NCBI RefSeq assembly: GCF_021654115.1
Contig: NZ_JAIWJF010000004.1
Span: forward strand, 185,282 to 249,281
DNA from: Furfurilactobacillus milii
GTDB taxonomy: Bacteria > Bacillota > Bacilli > Lactobacillales > Lactobacillaceae
Direction of reading: 5' to 3'
Length of the DNA: 64,000 nucleotides
Shown here: positions 1 through 7,832 of the stretch, piece after piece
Layout: each line of letters begins with the position of its first letter
Position numbering within the stretch: position 1 is the first letter of the stretch
Program-made: the position numbers and the translations under genes
Notes under the pieces: model-generated
What the model was told of the DNA's origin: nothing
Databases searched by the model: none
The model's input: only the letters and a program-made list of their open reading frames with translations

Positions 1-91
1 GCTCTACAGATTGATAAAACGAACCGTAAGGGCATTTTTCCTCAAACGCACCAAATTCTTCAGCTGATAATTCCCGAACTTTTTGCACCAT
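1..91 (-). CDS. FemAB-family aminoacyl-tRNA:peptidoglycan-precursor transferase, N-terminal part only
   Basis: Only the first 30 residues are inside the window; the gene runs off the left edge. The visible N-terminus begins MVQKVRELSAEEF and contains CPYGSFYQS, which matches the family hallmark near the start of FemX/FemA/MurM proteins, where an acidic helix precedes a GxFxQS strand. These cytosolic enzymes move an amino acid from a charged tRNA onto the stem lysine or DAP of lipid II. The ATG at 91 is preceded by a weak GGAATGG site; GTG at 88 is an alternative. Two tRNA-Ser-like genes lie immediately upstream on the same strand, with a terminator between. The family call is fairly safe; the amino acid used is inferred only from that neighbourhood. 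Confidence 0.72.
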   Translation of the reverse strand, partial: MVQKVRELSAEEFGAFEEKCPYGSFYQSVE

Positions 92-118
92 TTTCACACC
101 ATTCCATTTTTTTGATAC

Positions 119-144
119 TAAAAAGGCATCGACCATCGATGCCT
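119..144 (-). terminator. Rho-independent terminator between tRNA-like genes and FemAB gene
   Basis: On the minus strand GGCATCGA and TCGATGCC (125-143) form an 8-bp stem with a 3-nt loop, followed by TTTTTAG. It would end the tRNA-like transcript before the FemAB start codon at 91, so either the two units are separate or expression of the transferase depends on readthrough. Confidence 0.7.
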
Positions 145-149
145 GTGAA

Positions 150-234
150 GGAGAGTAAAGGATTTGAACCTCTGCGTCATTGCTGACCTCACAACCGAAA
201 TTGTGTCCCTTCAACCAGACTTGGGTAACTCTCC
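150..234 (-). tRNA. tRNA-Ser-like gene with 6-nt anticodon loop, copy 1
   Basis: An 85-nt class II tRNA fold is complete on the minus strand: acceptor GGAGAGT/ACTCTCC, D arm CCC/GGG with GG in the loop, variable arm GTCA/TGAC, T arm with loop TTCAAAT. The body resembles lactobacillar tRNA-Ser. The anticodon arm is CACAA-TTTCGG-TTGTG, so the loop has 6 nt instead of 7 and contains no serine anticodon. No CCA is encoded and the base after the acceptor stem is T, where serine tRNAs usually have G. SerRS recognises the long variable arm rather than the anticodon, so serylation is plausible while decoding is not. Inferred role: a non-translating seryl donor for the adjacent FemAB-like enzyme; a pseudogene is the alternative. 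Confidence 0.75.
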
Positions 235-249
235 ATTTTTAAAACTGTT

Positions 250-279
250 AAATTATGCAACTATGTGAGTCCACGTCAA
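250..279 (-). promoter_or_regulatory. Promoter of tRNA-Ser-like copy 1
   Basis: Minus-strand TTGACG (279-274) and TAATTT (255-250) are separated by 18 bp. Transcription would start about 10 nt before the tRNA 5' end at 234. Copy 1 can therefore be transcribed on its own as well as by readthrough from copy 2. Confidence 0.6.
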
Positions 280-313
280 CAACACAGGCTTGTCATCAAC
301 AGGAACTCACAAA

Positions 314-398
314 GGAGAGTAAAGGATTTGAACCTCTGCGTCATTACTGACCTCACAACCGAAATTGTGTCCCTTCAACCAGACTTGGGTAACTCTCC
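314..398 (-). tRNA. tRNA-Ser-like gene with 6-nt anticodon loop, copy 2
   Basis: This copy is identical to the one at 150-234 over 85 nt except for one base in the loop of the variable arm (346, corresponding to 182). The same acceptor, D, T and variable arms and the same 6-nt TTTCGG anticodon loop are present. The 79-nt spacer between the copies is unrelated to the tRNA sequence and holds a promoter. Near-perfect conservation of the fold in both copies, including the shortened loop, argues against random decay of a tRNA gene, although a recent duplication of a pseudogene would look the same. Confidence 0.75.
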
Positions 399-427
399 AT
401 AAGGACTTTAAAATACCGCCATAAAAA

Positions 428-456
428 AATATAACCCTGTTCCAAAGAAGATTCAA
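428..456 (-). promoter_or_regulatory. Candidate promoter of tRNA-Ser-like copy 2
   Basis: Minus-strand TTGAAT (456-451) and TATATT (433-428) lie 17 bp apart, about 30 nt before the tRNA-like gene. The match is moderate. Otherwise 399-636 shows no gene or clear element. Confidence 0.4.
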
Positions 457-636
457 GGTAATTTCACAAACGCTAGACATCCGTTGACTAGTAAAAATGG
501 AAACATCTTCATCTCTTTAGGTACACTGTGATATTACCGCACAATATTTTCAGATGGTTAATATCAGTAATGTCTTTACTAAACTTCAAAGTTTATTTAT
601 TAATTTATTAATGTTGAGTACTCATCCATACTGACA

Positions 637-666
637 TTGACGGTAAAAACGACCTCGACCTATAAT
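637..666 (+). promoter_or_regulatory. Promoter of the ApbE gene
   Basis: TTGACG at 637-642 and a perfect TATAAT at 661-666 are separated by 18 bp. The start codon follows 57 nt after the -10 box. Confidence 0.65.
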
Positions 667-722
667 ATCAATTAACACTGACGTTTTGAACATACTGAAA
701 GATAACAAATAGGACCCAAACT

Positions 723-1673
723 ATGATTAATAATCTCGCATCGCAAAAACTAACAAAAACAACCCATGCGCTCGGCACTCGCATTGTGTTGACGGTCATG
801 GGTGAAACGGATGAAAAGGTACTGGATGACAGTATTGCGCTCATTCAACTGTACGAACAACAGTTAACCGTTAACGCCCCCGTTTCCGAAGTTATGGCAG
901 TCAACAACGCGTCCGGCAAACATGCTGTACAAGTATCCCCAAGTACGTTTGCACTCATCAAAACTGCCGTTGAGCAGAGCCACCAACATTTTGGGTTCAA
1001 TGCTCTAATTGGACCACTCGTTAAACTTTGGAAAATTGGCTTTGCTGGGGCAAACATTCCCAATGAATCCGATATTTCCAAACGGCTAGCACTGTCTAAT
1101 GCAGCAAATGTCGTTCTAAATGACGCTGATCAGAGTGTTTACCTCACTGAGCCAGGGATGGAACTGGATCTAGGCGGTATTGCCAAGGGCTACATTGCCG
1201 ATCGAATTCGCGATCTATGGCGTGCCAATGGCGTGCAAGCAGGCATCATCAACCTAGGCGGAAACATTGAATTTGTTGGTATTTCGCCTAAACGTGATAA
1301 TGGTCAATGGCTAGTTGGTGTTCAGGCGCCAACGAAAGCTCGTGGTGAAGATCTTCTGACCGTGTTGATGCCAGCTGGTTCCGCCGTCACGTCAGGCACC
1401 TATGAACGTGTCTTAGTTAAGAACGGTCATCGTTACCACCACTTGTTGAGTCCTGAAACCGGTCATCCCCTGCAAACACACGTCAGTGGTGTCACTATTT
1501 TTGCCCGCGACTCAATCACATGTGAAATAGAAACAAAACGGCTTTTCTTTGCGGGTAAACCAATTCCAGGTTGGGGAGAAGATCGTGACGATATTTACGG
1601 GGCCGCTTTCGTTTACGATGATGACACTGTTGATCTAGTGATCGTTCATCATCGTTTAAAATTAATTGAGTAA
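723..1673 (+). CDS. apbE: FAD:protein FMN transferase (ApbE family)
   Basis: ApbE enzymes split FAD and link the FMN moiety to a Thr or Ser of a target flavoprotein in a Mg-dependent reaction. The 316-aa protein has the expected family segments: DLGGIAKGY at 149-157, NLGGN at 177-181, TSGTYER at 223-229 and HHLLSPETG at 239-247. There is no signal peptide or lipobox, so it should act in the cytoplasm, unlike exported ApbE proteins of respiring bacteria. It converges on a fumarate-reductase-like gene whose C-terminal FMN-binding domain carries the kind of Ser/Thr site ApbE uses, which makes that protein the likely substrate. GATAACAAATAGGA before the ATG is a modest ribosome binding site. Confidence 0.9.
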   Translation: MINNLASQKLTKTTHALGTRIVLTVMGETDEKVLDDSIALIQLYEQQLTVNAPVSEVMAVNNASGKHAVQVSPSTFALIKTAVEQSHQHFGFNALIGPLVKLWKIGFAGANIPNESDISKRLALSNAANVVLNDADQSVYLTEPGMELDLGGIAKGYIADRIRDLWRANGVQAGIINLGGNIEFVGISPKRDNGQWLVGVQAPTKARGEDLLTVLMPAGSAVTSGTYERVLVKNGHRYHHLLSPETGHPLQTHVSGVTIFARDSITCEIETKRLFFAGKPIPGWGEDRDDIYGAAFVYDDDTVDLVIVHHRLKLIE

Positions 1674-1680
1674 CCAAAAA

Positions 1681-1705
1681 GGTCGCCAGTAGTGGCGACC
1701 TTTTT
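1681..1705. terminator. Bidirectional terminator between apbE and the reductase gene
   Basis: GGTCGCCA (1681-1688) and TGGCGACC (1693-1700) form an 8-bp stem flanked by AAAAA on the left and TTTTT on the right, so it serves both convergent genes. Confidence 0.85.
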
Positions 1706-1719
1706 AATACTTTTAAACT

Positions 1720-4092
1720 TTAACGTGTTGTTTGTGGCGTTGCTTTCTTCAAAGCATCGTTCACCGCTTCCTTAATAGCACGGCTAGAAGCTGACGCGCC
1801 AGACACCGCATCAACATCTGTTGAATTAGCCGCCACAATTTCCTTGGGTACCTTGTCAATTGCGACTAACCCAACATCTTCACTCTCATGATGTTGGACA
1901 ACCTCCACATTTTCAATGCGATGGTCCTCATAAGTTACACGAACAGTAATTGCACCACCAAGGCCACTATTGGAACGACCTAAGTACTGATCGTCACTCA
2001 GATCAACTTTAGTGGCGTTTTCAGCGTCCAAAATATCGTTAACGCCTGTCTTACCGTTAGTGATCACCTCATCTGCATCATCTTTTTTGGCCGCTGCGTG
2101 TTCACCAGCAAGTTTTCCAAAAATCAAACATTCAGCTAGGTTACCACCACCTTGGTAGCAATTTGCGACAATGCCGCCTAATTCGCCAGCACCAAACAAA
2201 TGAGGAATTGGCTGGTTTTCTGTGTCCAAGATTTGGGCATTTTCATTTCTTTCCGGACCACCCTGCGTGTTCAACACATCATTGGCAGCTGCAATTGCAT
2301 AATATGGTCCTTCATCAAAGCAGCGCATGCTATCTGTGTTTCGCCCAAATTCATAGTCCTCACCATTACGTTTGAACTGATTGAATCTTTCAACCGTGCG
2401 TTCAAGGTTCTTTTGTGGAACACCCATCTTGTCCGCTAATTCAGCCAATGACTCAGCAAAAATCAGTTTGTCCATGAATTTAGGATATGGCAAGCGACCG
2501 TGTTGCTTAAGTTCAGCATTAAATTCGTCGTATTGTGTTTGATCAAATACCAAGTAGGGATGCTGATTCTTCATTGGGATGAGCCAAGAACCATGCGTTT
2601 GAATGTGACCGTGTCTGTGTGGTGCGTCCTCTGCAAAATAGCGTGTTCCATCGTCTGCAGTAACTAAAATGCTACCGTTCTTTAGCGCCGGCCACTGTTC
2701 AATTTGACGTCCCCGTTCATTATCGGCTTCCTTGAAGGTAATGCCCGGTAAAATCCCGTGAGACTCGTAGTTTGTCATATGCCACATTTTAGCACCAATT
2801 GCTTGTGACATTTTGACACCATCACCACGGTTGTATAACGTTCCTAACGGCGTCAATCGTTCACTATGCAGGTATGTCTGAACCAACTCAGGATTATTTT
2901 CAAATCCTCCCATCGCCATGACAACCCCGTTCTTAGCGTGCACGTTCAGTTGCTTACCATCACGAAAAACACGAACCCCTCGTACGACACCAGTGCTAGG
3001 TTCTTGAATAAGCTTGTTAGCGCGCGAATTTAACCAAATATCAATCTGATCATGGCGATCTAGAACCTTTTGGCGAAGAACTTTCCATAATCCGGCATCT
3101 TTATCACGTTTATGAACTAAGGCGAAATCAATCGTTTGACTACCCTTTAGTTCAGGATATTCAGCCATTGTTTTTTTAACGGCCACGGCATCCCCAGGTT
3201 TAATATCATGTTTCCAACTAACCGCTGGAATTCCAAGATACTCACTAAAATACGATGGGATTTGGCTCATTCCTTTTAAGTAAGCTTGCAGCGTTTTTTA
3301 CGGAGTAACAAACGGACGATTCAAATTATGATAGTAATCCGTTAGATCCGCCAGATTTTCTCCCATGACAACATGCTGAGCAGAGTACCGAGTGTTTCCA
3401 CCTTCTCGACCAAATGGTGCCGCCTCAACAATTAGTGTTTTGGCGCCTTTATCGGCGGCAAATCTAGCAGCAGAGGCACCGGCCCCACCGAAACCGAGGA
3501 CAACAACGTCGTAATTCGCATTCCAGTCAACATTTAAGGCCAAATGCCCCTTCTGTGATTCAATTAATTGTTGGAAATGTTTGAAACAACTTTCTAAAAA
3601 ACTAATCGTGTGCCTATCAACAAGGTCACCAGATTGATCAAACGCTTTTGGCGCAAAACTTAGCATAAATTCATTTCCTGGTAAAACTGTCGCACCGACA
3701 CCCGGGGCATTTAAAATACGTCTAATTTCATCTTGCGCCCGCGAAGTACCTTGAATCCCTAATGATGTACCAACGATCATTATTGGCTTGCCAGCGAAGG
3801 GATGAATCGTGCAAGACAGCCATTCAATCATGCTTTTTAAAGCTGCTGGAATGGAATGATCATATTCTGGAACGCCGATGATGACACCGTCAGCGCCTGA
3901 AATTTGATTAGCCAGTTTCTGCACTGATTCAGGCAAGCTGCAGTCTTGCGGTTGCTCCTTAAAAAGTGGCAACTGTCCTATCTCTGAAAGATCGATCGTT
4001 GCATTTCGCTGAAAATGATGTTGCATGTACTGCAATAATTCCCTGTTGTACGATTTGTCTGCATTAGTCCCAACAATTTCGAGTAATTTCAT
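1720..4092 (-). pseudogene. FMN-reductase/fumarate-reductase-like flavoprotein split by an in-frame TAA
   Basis: Codons from 4092 down to 1720 form one reading frame of 790 aa interrupted by a single TAA at 3300-3298 (codon 265). Before the stop lie an NADPH-dependent FMN-reductase domain (about residues 1-180) and the first FAD-binding loop, GFGGAG at 200-205. After it the same frame continues as KTLQAYLKGMSQI with the rest of a FAD_binding_2/fumarate reductase domain and a C-terminal FMN_bind domain with DAVSGASAS near residue 761, a likely ApbE flavinylation site. Intact relatives reduce fumarate, urocanate or hydroxycinnamates with NAD(P)H; the substrate is not readable here. An internal ATG at 3270 has no properly spaced ribosome site, and a restart there would lack the dinucleotide loop. 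A sequencing error, readthrough or a genuine nonsense mutation are possible. AAGGACTG precedes the ATG at 4092. Confidence 0.8.
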
Positions 4093-4299
4093 TTATAACA
4101 GTCCTTCATATTGAATTTTTGAAGATTTTCAAAAGCCGTGTGGTTGTTCACAGCGTCAATATAACGACTTTACTTTAAAAAACAATGATTTTTTTCAAAA
4201 AAACGTCAAACACGCATTGTGGCAGCCAAATACAATTAATCTGACTGAAATTTGTCTGCTGAGATAGTGCAAAATACCACAGTCTTGCCAAATTTAAAT

Positions 4300-4320
4300 A
4301 ATGTTTTTATAAAAATCATT
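4300..4320. promoter_or_regulatory. Imperfect 21-bp palindrome in the reductase/transporter intergenic region
   Basis: The 548-bp gap between the divergent reductase gene and the DASS transporter is AT-rich and contains no open frame that looks coding. Its clearest dyad is at 4300-4320, AATG-T4-ATA-A4-CATT with one offset base. Such dyads can be LysR-type operators, and a LysR gene lies downstream of the transporter. I could not pick convincing -35/-10 pairs for either side. Confidence 0.3.
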
Positions 4321-4640
4321 GATGATTTGATTTTTCGAACTGTATAAAAACACTCCTTATATTAAGTCGGAGAATTACAAAATTAAATGTTCCTGTATAA
4401 AAATAAAGCCTTTAAAATAGGCACTTACAAAACGAACAAATAATTTCGTCTGGCTTAATCTACTAATTATAAATTGACTACTCTCGAATAAAAGTTATGC
4501 TACGCCTGAAGATTTTAAAACAGTGTGTGTTCCAGTTAATCATGTGATTATTTTTTCAATTCATGAACGAAAGTTGGTTGCCTTCTTCATGAATTGTCAC
4601 ATTAGATAAACTACTCGGAATAAATAAAGGAGTACGCATC

Positions 4641-6056
4641 ATGATTAGTAAAATCAATTGGAAAGCTTTTATTTTACCGTTGGCATTAGGTATTGGTATT
4701 TGGTTGCTAACGCCGTTGAAACCGACCGAAATTAGTCCAGTTGCTTGGCATTTATTTGCCATTTTCATCGCAACAATTGTCGCCTGTATTACAAAGCCAC
4801 TGCCAATGATGGCCACGACCTTAATCGGCATTATAGTTGCCATGTTAGCAGGCATCTTCAAGATGGACGAAGTAACCGCTGGATTCGGCAATTCAACATC
4901 TTGGATGGTCGCCATGTGCATGTTTATGGCAGCAGGCTTCATTAAATCTGGCTTGGGTAAGCGAATTGCCTATCTGTTTGTAAAATTGTTTGGTAAACGA
5001 ACTCTTGGGCTCGCTTACGCACTATCTGCTGTTGATACTGTACTGGCTATTGGCATTCCAAGTAACAACGCACGTGTAAACGGGATTATGTACCCAATCA
5101 TCGACAACCTTTCACGCGAAATGGGATCAAATCCCAAAGATGGAACCGAGCGTAAATTAGGCTCCTTCCTAGTTTTTAACGAATATGAAATCAACAACGC
5201 GTCTTCCGGTCTCTTCTTAACGGGCCTCGCGGGTAATTTAATTGCTATGGGGCTTGCCAAAACACAAGGGATAACCATTTCGTGGTTACAATGGTTTGCG
5301 GCAGCAAGTGTACCTGGTATTTTGTCGCTATTAGTAATCCCCTTTGTTCTATATAAAGTTTATCCACCCGAAATTAAGGAAACACCCAATGCTAATAGTT
5401 GGGCCGATAAACGACTGCACGAATTGGGTAAGATGTCGACTAGTGAAAAAATCATGCTTGGCACCTTTGTTTTAGCCATTATTTTATGGTTAACAGGTAC
5501 CAAATTTGGTATTGACGCAACGGCAGTTAGTTTCATCGCCGTCGGAATTTTGCTTGTCACAGGTGTGCTAACTACCAAGGACATGTTAAACGAAAGCTTC
5601 GCTTGGAACATTCTCGTATGGCTATCCGTTATCATGTTAATGTCACAAAAGCTAATGACCTTAGGCTTCTTCCCTTGGTTTTCAAAAACATTGGGTAGTT
5701 TGTTGAACGGCATGAACTGGATTCTAGTACTGATCATTCTTTTCCTATCCTACTTTTACTTACACTATATGTTTCCAAGTGTGGCAACCCAGATTTCTGC
5801 TCTCTATGCTGGTTTCTTATCAATCGCAACTGGCGCGGGTGTTCCTCATATTCTTGCCGCGTTAATGTTAGCTTTTTGTGGTTCGATTTACCTGTCAACG
5901 ACACCATATTCGGCCGGTCCAGCAGCATTATTGTCTGGCACTGGATACGTATCTAATAAAGACTGGTGGCAACTAAGTGCTATCATCGGTGTGGTCTTTA
6001 ATGTCATTTGGCTTGGCGGCGGCCTATTATGGACGAAAGTCATCGGTTTGTGGTAA
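4641..6056 (+). CDS. DASS-family anion:sodium symporter / dicarboxylate carrier
   Basis: The 471-aa protein is a polytopic membrane protein with about 12 hydrophobic segments. It carries the DASS (SLC13/CitT/2-oxoglutarate-malate translocator) signature SNNARVNGIMYPI near residue 140 and a second half-repeat with LSTTPYSAGPAALLSG near 415-430. Family members take up or exchange citrate, malate, fumarate, succinate or tartrate. AAAGGAG sits 10 nt before the ATG. With the neighbouring fumarate-reductase-like gene and LysR regulator it suggests uptake of an unsaturated dicarboxylate used as electron sink; the actual substrate is not determined by the sequence. Confidence 0.85.
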   Translation: MISKINWKAFILPLALGIGIWLLTPLKPTEISPVAWHLFAIFIATIVACITKPLPMMATTLIGIIVAMLAGIFKMDEVTAGFGNSTSWMVAMCMFMAAGFIKSGLGKRIAYLFVKLFGKRTLGLAYALSAVDTVLAIGIPSNNARVNGIMYPIIDNLSREMGSNPKDGTERKLGSFLVFNEYEINNASSGLFLTGLAGNLIAMGLAKTQGITISWLQWFAAASVPGILSLLVIPFVLYKVYPPEIKETPNANSWADKRLHELGKMSTSEKIMLGTFVLAIILWLTGTKFGIDATAVSFIAVGILLVTGVLTTKDMLNESFAWNILVWLSVIMLMSQKLMTLGFFPWFSKTLGSLLNGMNWILVLIILFLSYFYLHYMFPSVATQISALYAGFLSIATGAGVPHILAALMLAFCGSIYLSTTPYSAGPAALLSGTGYVSNKDWWQLSAIIGVVFNVIWLGGGLLWTKVIGLW

Positions 6057-6108
6057 TTAACATTGTCGATTGATGCGGGGACTTATGTTGGACGACAGCA
6101 ACTTACGC

Positions 6109-6129
6109 TATACTGACAGTTAAGGGGGG
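6109..6129 (+). promoter_or_regulatory. -10 box and ribosome binding site of the LysR gene
   Basis: TATACT at 6109-6114 is followed by AAGGGGGG at 6122-6129, leaving a very short leader. The -35 region (TGTTGG, 17 bp upstream) is weak. The LysR gene can thus be expressed separately from the transporter. Confidence 0.45.
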
Positions 6130-6136
6130 ACAACTC

Positions 6137-7024
6137 ATGACTGAACGTGATTTGAGTTATTTTTGTACACTTGTGGAGACAGGAAACTATACAGCTACTG
6201 CAAAACACTTTCATGTGACTCAACCAGCTATTTCAGCGGCATTAAAACGATTAGAGGCCAAATATGGCACATCGTTATTAACACAATCCAATCACCGGGC
6301 ACGTTTGGTCACAACCCCTTCTGGTCAAGTCCTCTATATTCGCGCACGAAAACTCCTTAAGGAGCTCATGCAAGTTGCAATTGAGGTTAAGCATGCCGAA
6401 GACCAGCAGGTGCGACTGGGTTTTTCTCATGTAACTGGCGGAATTTGGCTACCACGCGTAGTAGAAGTCTTTGAGCATAGACGATTACTTGGTTTCTTGA
6501 CAACTGAGGTCACTATTTCCGAAAATTTGCTGGAAAAGCTACGAAATCACCAACTAGACGCGGCCATTTTTTCTTCACTTCAACCCATGAAATCAGACGA
6601 TCTCCAAGTTTTCCAGTTAGAAAGTCATCCGTTGTGTGTACGTGCGAACGTCCGACATCCCCTAAGTCGTTTAAATGTGATTGCAGCCGAAAACTTGAAT
6701 CAGGTGCCAATAATTGCACGAATGCAACATTCCCTTCCAAGAACAGCGCTGGAGAGATATTGTCATCACAGCAACGTTCATCCAGATATCATCTACGAAG
6801 CACAATCAAATCAATTAGTCGAAAAATTAGTTGCTCGGAATTTAGGGGTTGGCTTTGTTATTAAGGGATCAGTATCCTTAAGCGCCAATGTGGTTCAAAT
6901 TCCGTTAAGGTCGAGTGAATCAATCGACTGTTTTATGCAAATGGCAGTCAGAAAATCTTTTCTGCCCAATAAACAGCAATCTCAATGTATTGAATTACTT
7001 AAAACCATAAAAAGCCCAGATTAA
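6137..7024 (+). CDS. LysR-family transcriptional regulator
   Basis: The 295-aa protein has the standard layout: an N-terminal winged helix-turn-helix (residues 1-60, with FHVTQPAISAALKRLEAKYG as recognition region) and a substrate-binding-like effector domain from about 90 to 290. LysR proteins bind T-N11-A dyads and respond to small carboxylates or aromatics. It lies 80 bp behind the DASS transporter in the same direction, so it probably controls the transporter and the divergent reductase. Divergent placement is more usual for LysR, but the short distance keeps the functional link likely. Confidence 0.88.
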   Translation: MTERDLSYFCTLVETGNYTATAKHFHVTQPAISAALKRLEAKYGTSLLTQSNHRARLVTTPSGQVLYIRARKLLKELMQVAIEVKHAEDQQVRLGFSHVTGGIWLPRVVEVFEHRRLLGFLTTEVTISENLLEKLRNHQLDAAIFSSLQPMKSDDLQVFQLESHPLCVRANVRHPLSRLNVIAAENLNQVPIIARMQHSLPRTALERYCHHSNVHPDIIYEAQSNQLVEKLVARNLGVGFVIKGSVSLSANVVQIPLRSSESIDCFMQMAVRKSFLPNKQQSQCIELLKTIKSPD

Positions 7025-7035
7025 TCTCAGCAAAC

Positions 7036-7090
7036 AAAAATAACGGCAAACTACGTGGGTTGTTTCCCATGCAGATTGTCGTTATTTATT
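7036..7090. terminator. Bidirectional terminator between LysR and HIT genes
   Basis: AAATAACGGCAA (7038-7049) pairs with TTGTCGTTATTT (7076-7087); an inner GTGGG/CCCAT stem caps it. A-rich and T-rich flanks on both sides fit the two convergent genes. Confidence 0.75.
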
Positions 7091-7103
7091 TTCTAACAAC
7101 GAT

Positions 7104-7583
7104 TTAATTTTCCGCTTCAGCGTCCGCCGCCAACACTTTAGTCAGTGTTGTTTTCAGTGTTTGCTTCATCTCATCAAGCTCTTCAGGCGTTGGCCGATTG
7201 TCGTCACTGAACATAACGTTACGATCTAACCACCAAACTGGTCCCGGTGTTGTCGTATCGCCTTCTCGACGAGGAAATAGATGCCAGTGAACGTGGGTAT
7301 CGCCATTCCCTAATAACTCATAGTTCATTTTTTCAGCATGGAAAGCATCGTAAACAGCCTCCGCTACCAAACTCATTTCGTGCAAAAATTGCTCTTTAAA
7401 ATCGCGTGGCAAAAAATGCAATTCTGTCTCATGTTGTTTGCATAGGAACAAAGTGTATCCCTTAAAGTGCTGATTATCGCCAATTACCACATACCCTGTT
7501 GATAATTCAGCAACGAAATAGGGATTAGTCCCATCCTTAATCATTTGAATTCGTCTGCAAATTTCACAGTTATCGTGCATCAT
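7104..7583 (-). CDS. HIT-family nucleotide-binding protein
   Basis: The protein contains the histidine triad motif HVHWHLFPRR at about residues 100-110, which binds nucleotide phosphates in hydrolases and transferases of this superfamily. An N-terminal CEICRR gives a CxxC pair that could bind zinc with later residues. It is a soluble cytosolic protein of about 159 aa. I place the start at ATG 7583 behind GAGTGG; ATG 7580 and GTG 7592 are also possible. Its substrate is unknown and the neighbours (LysR and DegV genes) give no hint. Confidence 0.85.
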   Translation of the reverse strand: MMHDNCEICRRIQMIKDGTNPYFVAELSTGYVVIGDNQHFKGYTLFLCKQHETELHFLPRDFKEQFLHEMSLVAEAVYDAFHAEKMNYELLGNGDTHVHWHLFPRREGDTTTPGPVWWLDRNVMFSDDNRPTPEELDEMKQTLKTTLTKVLAADAEAEN

Positions 7584-7742
7584 TTCATCCACTCTCTATA
7601 TAATGTCGATTCTCTCCCCATGAGACTCGCAGTTATGCCATCAATTACTTTCTCAATAAGTAAATTATCACATTTTCAAATACTAGGCGAGTTCAAACGA
7701 ATTTCTTATTCAATTATTAAAATTAAATAAATTAAGCCAGAA

Positions 7743-7788
7743 TTGGACAATGCCCGATCATTAATGTAGTATTCAATACTATATTAAT
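7743..7788 (+). promoter_or_regulatory. degV promoter overlapped by a 29-bp palindromic operator
   Basis: TTGGAC (7743-7748) and TAGTAT (7767-7772) are 18 bp apart. A dyad centred on 7774 spans 7760-7788: ATTAAT, one base, TAGTATT, C, AATACTA, one base, ATTAAT. All arm positions are complementary except the single bases 7766/7782. It covers the -10 box and the start region, the position expected for a repressor. The regulator is not identified. Confidence 0.55.
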
Positions 7789-7832
7789 GAAATCGATATC
7801 GTTTTAAATACGACTAAGAAGGTAAAGTCTTG

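Noticed and set aside
235..313. Terminator between the two tRNA-like copies.
   Set aside because: A weak inverted repeat is present but no T-run follows, and a promoter lies there instead.
150..398. Reading the tRNA-like genes as ordinary tRNA-Ser or tRNA-Arg(TCG).
   Set aside because: The 16-nt anticodon arm leaves only a 6-nt loop with a perfect 5-bp stem; the TCG triplet would need a 7-nt loop, and the body is of serine type with a long variable arm.
3290..3300. Frameshift in the run of six A as cause of the split reductase.
   Set aside because: The two halves are in the same frame (822 bp between their start codons, a multiple of three); the break is a TAA codon, not an indel.
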